A stretch of DNA of 64,000 bases from an uncultured Alphaproteobacteria bacterium. GTDB taxonomy: Bacteria > Pseudomonadota > Alphaproteobacteria > GCA-2731375. Below, piece after piece: positions 46,543 to 54,150 of this stretch. The notes beneath the pieces were generated by a model. That model did not search any database. It was given only the letters and a program-made list of their open reading frames with translations, and was not told the origin of the DNA. Made by a program: the position numbers and the translations under genes. The stretch's first letter is position 1. Every line of letters begins with the position of its first letter. The stretch lies in assembly GCA_951812805.1 (NCBI GenBank), contig CATOSZ010000001.1, positions 1,240,001 to 1,304,000 of the forward strand. Reading direction: 5' to 3'.

Positions 46543-47933
46543 GCGGCGCACCGGCGACCGAGGCGTTGGCCGGCCTGATCGTCGAGACGACGGCGGCGGA
46601 CCTGCCGGCGGACGTTTTGGCCCGCACGGCGGAGGTCACCCTGGACGGTGCCGGTTGCCTGCTCGCCGCGGCCAACCCGGCCTTCTCGACCGGTCGGCTG
46701 ATCGCTGCCTTCGCCGCCGACCAGGGAGGGACGCCGGAGGCCAGCATCGTCGGCCACGGCATGCGGACCAGCGTCAGTCAGGCCGCGCTCGCCAACGGCA
46801 CCATGGGCTATGCCTGCGATTTCGAACCGCACCATCCCGAGGCCATCCTGCATCCGATCGCCGTTCAGGTGCCGACGGCGCTCGCGGTCGGCGAACGTGT
46901 CGGCGCGAGCGGCGCGCGCTTCCTCGCCGCGGTCGCGCTCGGCTGCGAGGTGGAATATCGGGTTTCCATGGCGCTCGGGCCGGCGGAGCAATATGCGCTC
47001 GGCTTCCACCCCTCCGCCGTCTGCGGTGCCTTCGGGGCGACGGCGGCGGCGGCCAACCTGCTCGGCCTCGACCGGGAAGCGACGGTTCGGGCGCTCGGCC
47101 TGGCGGCCTGTCAGGCCTCCGGTCTGATGGCCTGGGAGAGCGATCCAAGCGAGAACGCGCGCCCCTTCCAGATGGGCATGGCGGCGCGCAACGGGGTGAC
47201 CGCGGCGCTGCTGGCCGGTCAGGGCTTCGGCGGTCCGATCGGCGTCTTCGACCATGGCCACACGGTCTACCAGGCCTTCAGCCGGAACCCACGGCCCGAA
47301 TTGCTGACCGAGGGGATCGGCGAGAGCTGGGAGGGCGTCATGGAATTGGCGATCAAGCCCTATCCCTGCGTCGCCTTTTTGCATCCCTCGCTCGACGGCC
47401 TGCTGGCCTTGCGGGCCGAAGAAAACCTGACGGCCGGGGCTGTGAAACATCTGAACTTCCGCTTTCCCCGCTCCGGCCTGCATTGCGTCGACGACAACCC
47501 GTTGAAGAGCCACTGTGCGCAGTATGTGCTGGCAGTGGCCCTGGCGCGGGGCCGGCTCGACGTGCCGGACATCTTCGTCGATGCGCGCGAGGGCGACGCG
47601 GAGATCCGCGCGCTTTCGCAACGCATCGCGGTCGAGGCCGACGACGGCGAGCTGGAAGCCCTGTTCCCGGATTTCTACGCCAGCGAGATCGCAATCGAGA
47701 CCACGGACGGCCGTCGCCTGGTCCGGCGCAACGATATCGCGCGCGGCTATCCGGAAGCGCCGATGGCGCCGGTCGACGCGCGGGCCAAGTTCGAGGGCCT
47801 GGTCGCCGGCGTCGCCGGCCCGCTCCGGGCCAGCCGTCTCGCCGCCGCCCTGCAGGGTTTGACGGACGCGCCGGACCTCTCGGCACTCGCCGAACAGCTG
47901 CGCCTTCCCGTCGACCGAGGAGACGAAGAATGA
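46539..47933 (+). CDS. MmgE/PrpD family protein, first copy
   Basis: A 464-residue MmgE/PrpD protein, a family that includes 2-methylcitrate dehydratase, cis-aconitate decarboxylase and iminodisuccinate epimerase. ANGTMGYACDFEPHHPEAILHPIAV, GCEVEYRVSMALG, GFHPSAVCGAFGATAAAA and KPYPCVAFLHPSLDGLL are family segments with the active-site His residues. The start is a GTG overlapping the SDR stop; the end overlaps the aspartate dehydrogenase start. A second, distant copy lies at 50339. In a pathway with aspartate dehydrogenase, epimerisation or dehydration of an amino-dicarboxylate is plausible, by inference. Confidence 0.9.
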   Translation: MSGAPATEALAGLIVETTAADLPADVLARTAEVTLDGAGCLLAAANPAFSTGRLIAAFAADQGGTPEASIVGHGMRTSVSQAALANGTMGYACDFEPHHPEAILHPIAVQVPTALAVGERVGASGARFLAAVALGCEVEYRVSMALGPAEQYALGFHPSAVCGAFGATAAAANLLGLDREATVRALGLAACQASGLMAWESDPSENARPFQMGMAARNGVTAALLAGQGFGGPIGVFDHGHTVYQAFSRNPRPELLTEGIGESWEGVMELAIKPYPCVAFLHPSLDGLLALRAEENLTAGAVKHLNFRFPRSGLHCVDDNPLKSHCAQYVLAVALARGRLDVPDIFVDAREGDAEIRALSQRIAVEADDGELEALFPDFYASEIAIETTDGRRLVRRNDIARGYPEAPMAPVDARAKFEGLVAGVAGPLRASRLAAALQGLTDAPDLSALAEQLRLPVDRGDEE

Positions 47934-48751
47934 GCGACGGCAGCCTGCGCATCGGCCTTGCCGGTTTCGGCACCGTCGGCCGTGAACTCGCCCGAAGGCT
48001 CGATGCGGGTGCCGTTCCCGAAGCCCGCCTCGTCGCCATTTCCGCCCGCAACCTCGATCAGGCCCGCAGCAATGCCGGCGAGCTGTCGGTCCTGCCGGCG
48101 GTCGTGCCGGTCGCCGAGCTGCCGGCCCTGGTCGACGTGGTGGTCGAGTGCGCGACCGGCGAAGCCTTGCCGGAGATCGCCCGCGCGGCGCTGGTGGCCG
48201 GCCGGACGCTGATCCCGGTCAGCGTCGGCGCGATCGCCGCGCAACCCGAACTCCTCGACCTGGCGGAACGCCACGGCGGGTTGTTGAAACTGGCGACCGG
48301 CGCGCTGCCCGGCCTCGACGGCATCCGCGGCGGGCGCGAAAGCGGCCTGCACTCGGTCAAGCTGACCAGCCGCATCCTGCCCCATTCGCTGGCGCACGAA
48401 GCCTGGATCCAGGAACGCGGCTTCGACCTGACAGGCCCGCTGGCGGAACCGGTCAAGGTCTTCACCGGCAGCGCGCGCGAGGCCGCGGCCGCCTTCCCGC
48501 GCCACTTCAACGTCGCCGTCGCCTTGAGCCTCGCCGGCCTCGGCTTCGACGAGACCGAGGTCGAGATCTGGGCCGACGCGGACATCCAGGGCGCGATCCA
48601 CCATGTCGCGGTAGAGGCCGAGGCCTTCGAGCTGGAACTGATCAGCCGCAACCGCCCCTCCGCCACCAACCCGCGCACCAGCCGCGCCGTTGCGCCGAGC
48701 GTGCTGGCCGCCATCCGAAGCCTGGCCGGCCACGTACAGGTCGGAAGCTAG
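47930..48751 (+). CDS. Aspartate dehydrogenase
   Basis: A 273-residue NAD(P)-dependent L-aspartate dehydrogenase (NadX-like), which converts aspartate to iminoaspartate, yielding oxaloacetate and ammonia. RIGLAGFGTVGRELARRLD is the nucleotide loop; DVVVECATGEALPEIA and TLIPVSVGAI follow; KLATGALPGLDGIRGGRESG and FPRHFNVAVALSLAGLG are the C-terminal aspartate dehydrogenase domain segments. ATG 47930 overlaps the MmgE/PrpD stop by ATGA. NAD biosynthesis genes (nadA, nadC) are absent here, so a catabolic role with the surrounding enzymes is more likely than quinolinate synthesis. Confidence 0.87.
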   Translation: MSDGSLRIGLAGFGTVGRELARRLDAGAVPEARLVAISARNLDQARSNAGELSVLPAVVPVAELPALVDVVVECATGEALPEIARAALVAGRTLIPVSVGAIAAQPELLDLAERHGGLLKLATGALPGLDGIRGGRESGLHSVKLTSRILPHSLAHEAWIQERGFDLTGPLAEPVKVFTGSAREAAAAFPRHFNVAVALSLAGLGFDETEVEIWADADIQGAIHHVAVEAEAFELELISRNRPSATNPRTSRAVAPSVLAAIRSLAGHVQVGS

Positions 48752-48786
48752 AGCCCGAAGCGAAATTTGATCGGGAGAGAGACGTC

Positions 48787-49296
48787 ATGACACAGCAAGA
48801 ATTGTCCCTGGAAGGCGGCTGCGCCTGCGGCGATGTCCGCTACCGGCTGACCGCGACGCCGCTGTTCACCCACTGCTGTCACTGCCTCTATTGCCAGCGC
48901 CAGTCCGGCTCGGCCTTCGCCCTCAACGGCATGGTCGAGAACGATGCCGTCGAGCTGCTGCAAGGCGAGACCGAGGCCGTCGTGCTGGAAACCCCGAGTG
49001 GTGCCGGCCAGGACGTCCATCGCTGCCCGCGCTGCCGCATCGCCCTTTGGAGCCATTATCTGCGGCTACCGGAGATCGCCCGCGACGTCAGCTTCCTCCG
49101 CGTCGGGACCCTCGACGAACCGACGGCGATTGCGCCGGACATCCACATCCATACGGTTTCGAAGCAACCCTGGGTCACCCTTCCCGACGGGACCCCGTCG
49201 TCAGAGGCGTACTACGACGCGGCCAAGCTCTGGCCGGCCGAAAGCCTCGCGCGGCGCGACGCGTTGGTAGAACGGGCCCGGAAGGCCGACGACTGA
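48787..49296 (+). CDS. GFA (CENP-V-type) zinc-binding family protein
   Basis: A 169-residue protein of the glutathione-dependent formaldehyde-activating enzyme family. GGCACGDVRYRL, CCHCLYCQRQSGSAFAL and HRCPRCRIALWSHY supply the zinc-binding cysteines in the standard order. Family members bind thiol adducts, but most have no proven activity. GGGAGAG precedes ATG 48787. It ends the rightward run that starts at the TPP enzyme, 35 bp after the aspartate dehydrogenase, and converges on the dehydrogenase gene at 49301. Confidence 0.85.
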   Translation: MTQQELSLEGGCACGDVRYRLTATPLFTHCCHCLYCQRQSGSAFALNGMVENDAVELLQGETEAVVLETPSGAGQDVHRCPRCRIALWSHYLRLPEIARDVSFLRVGTLDEPTAIAPDIHIHTVSKQPWVTLPDGTPSSEAYYDAAKLWPAESLARRDALVERARKADD

Positions 49297-49300
49297 AGAC

Positions 49301-50239
49301 CTATTCGCCGTCGCGCGCCATCACCGCCTTGGCGTCGGCCGGATCGACGTTCAGTTCGATGCCGGCGCGTTCCTGTTGCAGGATCATGAAGGATCGGGAA
49401 TCCCGGTTGTCCCAGCCCCGGTTCAAGGCCTCGGTCATTTCCTGCAAGGCCAGGTGGGCCATGCGCATCGGCACACCCTGATCGCGGCCCAGCTCGGCGG
49501 CGAGCGACATGTCCTTGTGCGCCAGCTTCAGCGCGAAATCGGGCGGATCGTAATGGTTGATCAAAAAGTGACCGGCCAGGCTGTCGAAGGTGCGGCTGCG
49601 GCCCCGCGCGCCCTGGCGGATCGCGTCGAACAGCGCCAGGGGTTCGACGCCGGCCTTGACGCCGACGGAGAACAACTCGGCGAGGCCGGCCATGATGGTA
49701 TAGCCGGCCCCGTTGTGGACCAGCTTGGCGATGGCGCCGGCGCCGATCTCGCCGACCCGCTTTACCTGATCGCCGAAATCGTCGAGGACGGCGCGGTTCG
49801 CCTCGAACACCGCCTCGTCGCCGCCGACCCAGATCGCCAGCTTGCCCGAAACGGCGCCGGCCGGCCCGCCGCTCACCGGGGCGTCCAGCATGTGGGCGCC
49901 CTGTTCGGCGAGGACCGCGTGGATCTCGCGCACCACCTTCGGCGAATTTGTCGAGAGGTCGAACAGCACCGAACCCGGCTTCATGCCCGCGATTAATCCT
50001 TCGTCGGGATCGAGGACCACGGCCTGAACCTCGGGCGGTCCGGGCAGCGAGGTGAGGATCACGTCGCACTGTTCGGCCAGCGCCTTCGGGCTTTCCGCCC
50101 AGCTCGCGCCCGCCGCCAGATGTTGCTCCGCGATATTCCGCCCCAGGTCGTGCACCACCAACTCGCGCCCGGCCTTCTGCAGATTGCTGGCCATGCCCGC
50201 GCCCATGGTGCCGAGCCCGATGAAGCCCACCTTCGCCAT
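49301..50239 (-). CDS. NAD(P)-dependent beta-hydroxyacid dehydrogenase family protein
   Basis: A 312-residue member of the 3-hydroxyisobutyrate/tartronate semialdehyde dehydrogenase family. VGFIGLGTMGAGMASNL is the nucleotide motif, MLDAPVSGGPAGA the substrate-binding loop, and GAGAIAKLVHNGAG contains the catalytic Lys. Length is slightly above the norm because of a C-terminal tail. ATG 50239 has GGGAGAG upstream. It stands on the opposite strand between the rightward run and the second MmgE/PrpD gene, with about 100 bp of shared upstream region with that gene. The hydroxy acid substrate is unknown. Confidence 0.88.
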   Translation of the reverse strand: MAKVGFIGLGTMGAGMASNLQKAGRELVVHDLGRNIAEQHLAAGASWAESPKALAEQCDVILTSLPGPPEVQAVVLDPDEGLIAGMKPGSVLFDLSTNSPKVVREIHAVLAEQGAHMLDAPVSGGPAGAVSGKLAIWVGGDEAVFEANRAVLDDFGDQVKRVGEIGAGAIAKLVHNGAGYTIMAGLAELFSVGVKAGVEPLALFDAIRQGARGRSRTFDSLAGHFLINHYDPPDFALKLAHKDMSLAAELGRDQGVPMRMAHLALQEMTEALNRGWDNRDSRSFMILQQERAGIELNVDPADAKAVMARDGE

Positions 50240-50338
50240 CGTTTCTCTCCCTTGCCCGTCTGTTCTCGGCGCGGACCATAGCATCCCCGCCGCGCGGTCG
50301 TTATTCTGCGCCGCCACGATTGCCGGGAGGGCCGGACC

Positions 50339-51682
50339 ATGCTCGAGACCACGAAACTGCTCGCCGAATTCACCACCCGGCCGGACGCCGCGCTGCCGGA
50401 CGGCGTCCGCCACGAAGGGCGCCGCGCGCTCGTGAACTGGCTCGGCTGCGCGCTCGGCGGCGCCCGGCACCCGGCGATGGGGATCGCCGTCGGCGCGACG
50501 GCACCGCATTCGGGGGGCGATGCCACCGTGCTCGGCCGGGGGGAGCGACTGGGCGCGCTCGACGCCGCGATGGCCAATTGCCTCGCCTCTTCCGCCAACG
50601 CCTTCGACGACACGCACCTGGCGACGGTGATACACCCCACCGGACCGGTCGCCGCCGCCCTGCTGGCGCTTGCCGAGGGTCGGAACGTGTCCGGCGCGGC
50701 GTTCCTGGACGCGCTCGCCGTCGGCATCGAGGTCGAATGCCGCGTGGGCATGATGCTGGTCGCACCGCCGGCGGAGGCGGAACTCGGCTGGTACCTGACC
50801 GGCACCGCGGGCGGTATCGGCGCGGCGGCCGGTTGCGCCCGGCTGCTGGGCCTGGATGTCGAGCGGACGATGGCGGCCCTCGGCGTCGCCGCCGCCCAGG
50901 CCTCCGGCTTCCGGCAGACCCATGCCTCGATGATCGTCGCCCTGGTGCCGGGCCTGGCCGCGCGGGCCGGCCTCTGGGCGGCCCTGCTGGCCGAGGGCGG
51001 TTACAGCTCGACCCCGGCGGCGCTCGAAGGGACCGCCGGCTTCGCCGAGCTATTCTCGCGCCGGGCCCATCTCCCGGCGGCGACGGAGGGCCTGGGCGCG
51101 ACCTGGGAGATCCTCGCCAACGCCTACAAACCCTATCCCTGCGGCATCGTCATCCACCCGGTGATCGACGGCTGCCTGGAGATCGCGGGCGAAGCCGGGT
51201 TCGAACCGGACGCCGTCTCCCGCATCCGCCTGGCGGTCAATCCGCTCTGTCTGCGACTGTGTGACCGGCCGACGCCACCCGGCGCGCAGGAGGCGATGGT
51301 GAGCGTGCATCACTGGGCCGCCGCATCGCTTGCCCGCGGCAAGGCGGGCCTGGAGGAAGGCAGCGAAGCGGCGGTCGCCGCCGCCGACATTCAGCGGCTG
51401 CGCGCGCTGGTGGAGACCGCGCCCGACGAGACAATCGGGCGCGAGGGCGCCCTGGTCACCGTCGAGACGCGCGACGGGCAACACCACGAGCGGCACATCA
51501 CGCACGCGCTCGGCAGCCTCGAACGGCCGATGAGTGATGCCCAGCTCGACGAGAAGTTTACCATCCAGGCCGCACCGGTCCTGGGCCAGGCGGCGGCCGA
51601 GGCGCTGCGCCTGGCGGGTTGGGGCGTCGACGACCTGGCCGACGCGGGCGCGCTTGCCCGCCTGGCCCGGCCCGCCGGGTAG
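50339..51682 (+). CDS. MmgE/PrpD family protein, second copy
   Basis: A 447-residue MmgE/PrpD protein clearly different from the copy at 46539. NCLASSANAFDDTHLATVIHPTGPV, VGIEVECRVGMML, GWYLTGTAGGIGAAAG and NAYKPYPCGIVIHPVIDGCLE are family segments with the expected His and Asp. The GxHxS form of the third motif is replaced by GWYLTG, that is the His is absent there, which also differs from the first copy (GFHPSA). It begins at ATG 50339 after GGGAGGG and is followed by queC after 9 bp. Confidence 0.88.
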   Translation: MLETTKLLAEFTTRPDAALPDGVRHEGRRALVNWLGCALGGARHPAMGIAVGATAPHSGGDATVLGRGERLGALDAAMANCLASSANAFDDTHLATVIHPTGPVAAALLALAEGRNVSGAAFLDALAVGIEVECRVGMMLVAPPAEAELGWYLTGTAGGIGAAAGCARLLGLDVERTMAALGVAAAQASGFRQTHASMIVALVPGLAARAGLWAALLAEGGYSSTPAALEGTAGFAELFSRRAHLPAATEGLGATWEILANAYKPYPCGIVIHPVIDGCLEIAGEAGFEPDAVSRIRLAVNPLCLRLCDRPTPPGAQEAMVSVHHWAAASLARGKAGLEEGSEAAVAAADIQRLRALVETAPDETIGREGALVTVETRDGQHHERHITHALGSLERPMSDAQLDEKFTIQAAPVLGQAAAEALRLAGWGVDDLADAGALARLARPAG

Positions 51683-51691
51683 GCCCGAGCG

Positions 51692-52399
51692 ATGAGCTGC
51701 GTCGTCGTCTGCTCCGGCGGCATGGACTCCGTGACGCTCGCCCACCTGGTCCACGACGAAGGCCGCCTCGCCCGCCTGGTCACCTTCGACTACGGCCAGC
51801 GCCATCGCCGCGAGATCGAGCATGCCGCCCGCCTGGCCGCAAACCTCGCGACGCCGCACGACGTGGTCGACATTTCGAAACTGCGCGGCTTCCTCAGCGG
51901 CTCCGCCCTCACCGACGACGTTCCGGTGCCTGAGGGACATTACGCCGAAGACAACATGCGCAGCACCGTGGTCGCCAACCGCAACCCGATCATGTTCACC
52001 ATCGCCTTCGCCATCGCCGCCGGCGCCGGGGCCGACAGCGTCGCCGCCGCCGTACACGCCGGCGACCACTTCGTCTATCCCGATTGCCGGCCGGAGTTCG
52101 TTGCCGCCTTCGCCGAGATGGAACGGCTCGCCCTCGACGGGATGTGGCGCATCGCCTTCGAAACCCCCTTCGTCGAGATGAGCAAGGCGGAGATCGCCGC
52201 CGTCGGCGGCCGCCTCGGCGTCGCCTTCGAAGAGACCTGGAGCTGCTATGAAGGCGGCCAGCGGCATTGCGGGCGCTGCGGCACCTGCGTCGAACGCCGC
52301 GAGGCTCTAGCGCTCGCCGGCCTCGAGGACCGGACCGACTACGAGGATCCAGACTACTGGCAAAGCGTCACCGGCGCCAACGCGCCGGGTGTGACGTGA
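51692..52399 (+). CDS. queC: 7-cyano-7-deazaguanine synthase QueC
   Basis: A 235-residue PP-loop ATPase that makes preQ0 from 7-carboxy-7-deazaguanine, ATP and ammonia, for queuosine or deazapurine synthesis. VVCSGGMDSVTLAHL is the SGGxDS PP-loop, VANRNPIMFTIAFAIA the conserved ATP-binding helix, and CYEGGQRHCGRCGTCVERREA supplies four zinc cysteines. Length is normal. queD, queE and queF are not in this window. It lies 9 bp after the second MmgE/PrpD gene on the same strand, an unexpected partner. Confidence 0.92.
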   Translation: MSCVVVCSGGMDSVTLAHLVHDEGRLARLVTFDYGQRHRREIEHAARLAANLATPHDVVDISKLRGFLSGSALTDDVPVPEGHYAEDNMRSTVVANRNPIMFTIAFAIAAGAGADSVAAAVHAGDHFVYPDCRPEFVAAFAEMERLALDGMWRIAFETPFVEMSKAEIAAVGGRLGVAFEETWSCYEGGQRHCGRCGTCVERREALALAGLEDRTDYEDPDYWQSVTGANAPGVT

Positions 52400-52508
52400 C
52401 GCCAAATCGGCTTATGCCGATCACCGCTAAGATACTTTCAATCACTAAATATTCGCTTTAGTATAACAAACGTTCTTCAGCGATTGATGGAGACGACTTC
52501 TGAAGGTC

Positions 52509-53564
52509 TTGCCCTCCATAATCGAGTCCACGCCACTTCCACCGCGCTTAAAGCTCTTTCTGTGCTCGCTGTTCGCGGCGCGAGCGGTCGGGAACCCGAT
52601 ATTGCTCGGCGAACTGCTCAGGGTTCGTGCCAATGCGAACTTCGAGCTCGACCGGGCTAGCGAGGCGATTGCAGACCTCGATATCGCCATTCCGTTGTTG
52701 CCGGAAGACTGGTGCGCATATGTCATCCGCGGAGGGGCGAAGGTCGGACTCGACCTGATGGACGAGGCCATATGCGACCTCGACAAAGCGCTATCCCTCA
52801 AGCCGGATGAACCTTCCATTTACCTCACCAGGGGTTTCGCCAACCTGTCGGTTTCGCGAATCGACTCGGCGATTACCGACTTCAACGAGACATTGCGGTT
52901 CTCCCACGAGGTCGCCCTCGCCTACATGGGGCGCGGCACCGCCTATTTTGCAGCGGAGGAGTTCGGCCGGGCGCGCCGCGATCTGGACGAGGCCGTCCGG
53001 CTCGACCCGAGTTCGATCCTCCCCCGTTCAATGCGTGGGCCACTCCGGGCCAAGCTCGGAGATATCGCCGGCGGCCTCGAAGACGTGGAACGCGCCCTCA
53101 AATCGCAGCCGAAGAGCCCCGTGTTTCTCTATGCACGTGCGACCATCCATAAGTATGGCGGGAATTACGCCGCCGCGATCGAGGACATGTCGACGGCGCT
53201 TGAATTGCAACCCGACGATCCAGACTATTTGAATGGCCTCGCCTGGATCTTCGCGACGGCAACGGTGGATCGCTGTCGCGACGGCGCGCGGGCGGTCCAA
53301 TTGGCCGAAGCCGCGGTGGCCCGGCGGGAAAGCCCTGAAACCCTGGATACGCTGGCCGCGGCGTTTGCCGAAGCGGGCCGGTTCCAAGATGCCATCGCGA
53401 CGGAAAAACGGGCCATAGGGCAAATCGATGATGGTGATCTCGCCGACGTCGTCAAACGACGGTTGAAGAGCCATCTTGCCCGCCTTGAAGACAGCCTTCC
53501 GATACGGGACGACCCACCCGATCCGGCGGCCGGCAGGCTCGGACCCTGGGATCGCCTCGTGTAG
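52509..53564 (+). CDS. TPR-repeat protein
   Basis: A 351-residue protein made of about seven tetratricopeptide repeats (from about residue 35 to 310), with signature pieces such as YLTRGFANLSVSRIDSAITDF, AYMGRGTAYFAAEEFGRARRDL and PETLDTLAAAFAEAGRFQDAI. No catalytic domain and no clear signal peptide; the first residues are mildly hydrophobic. The start is a TTG at 52509 that is poorly supported because GAAGG lies only two bases before it, so another start is possible. The gene follows an AT-rich 110-bp region that probably holds its promoter. The base composition is somewhat lower in GC than the neighbours. Role unknown. Confidence 0.7.
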   Translation: MPSIIESTPLPPRLKLFLCSLFAARAVGNPILLGELLRVRANANFELDRASEAIADLDIAIPLLPEDWCAYVIRGGAKVGLDLMDEAICDLDKALSLKPDEPSIYLTRGFANLSVSRIDSAITDFNETLRFSHEVALAYMGRGTAYFAAEEFGRARRDLDEAVRLDPSSILPRSMRGPLRAKLGDIAGGLEDVERALKSQPKSPVFLYARATIHKYGGNYAAAIEDMSTALELQPDDPDYLNGLAWIFATATVDRCRDGARAVQLAEAAVARRESPETLDTLAAAFAEAGRFQDAIATEKRAIGQIDDGDLADVVKRRLKSHLARLEDSLPIRDDPPDPAAGRLGPWDRLV

Positions 53565-53691
53565 CCGTATAGCTGCCCAGACAATTGCCTTGCAGCCGAC
53601 ATCGTTTGGCCGCGACAATCCGAACCCCGCCGATCTACAGTCCAAAAGAAGAGTGACCGGGAAGGGTGAGCCGGAGGTTGAGGATCGCGAC

Positions 53692-54150
53692 ATGAACGAC
53701 AGACACTACGAGGATTTCCATGTCGGGCAGGAATTTCGCTCCCCCGGCAAGACGTTCACGGAGAGCGAAATCCTCGAGTTCGCCTTCAAGTACGACCCGC
53801 AGCCCTTTCATATCGACCTGCAGGCGGCGGAGGCGAGCCAGTATGGTGGCCTGATCGCCAGTGGCTGGCACGTCATGGCCGTCGCCTTCCGCCTCTTCAC
53901 CATGACCGATGCGCTCGGCCCGGCGAGCGAGGGCGCCCCGGGGATCGACGATTTGCGCTGGCACTTGCCGGTGCGACCGGGCGATACGGTTCGCACCGTG
54001 GCGACGGTCGAAGCGATGCGGCTTTCCGCCTCCAGGCCCGATATCGGCCTGGTGACGATCGGCTACCGGGTCGAGAACCAGAAAGCGGAAACCGTCGCCT
54101 CGATGCGCGCCGTCCAGTTCATGCACCGCCGGGAGAACGCCCATGAATAA
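53692..54150 (+). CDS. MaoC family (R)-specific hydratase/dehydratase
   Basis: A 152-residue single hot-dog domain protein. FKYDPQPFHIDLQAAEASQYGGLIASGWH carries the Asp/His dyad of MaoC-type enoyl-CoA hydratases in its YDPQPFHID part and the conserved SGWH. It should hydrate or dehydrate an acyl-CoA. ATG 53692 is chosen because the domain starts there. It overlaps the phosphodiesterase gene by 8 bp, and these two plus the acetyltransferase form one unit. Confidence 0.87.
   Translation: MNDRHYEDFHVGQEFRSPGKTFTESEILEFAFKYDPQPFHIDLQAAEASQYGGLIASGWHVMAVAFRLFTMTDALGPASEGAPGIDDLRWHLPVRPGDTVRTVATVEAMRLSASRPDIGLVTIGYRVENQKAETVASMRAVQFMHRRENAHE

Noticed and set aside
51692..52399. QueC as part of an anti-phage (Qat or DNA deazapurine) system
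   Set aside because: None of the partner genes of those systems is adjacent, and the protein has normal QueC length and motifs.
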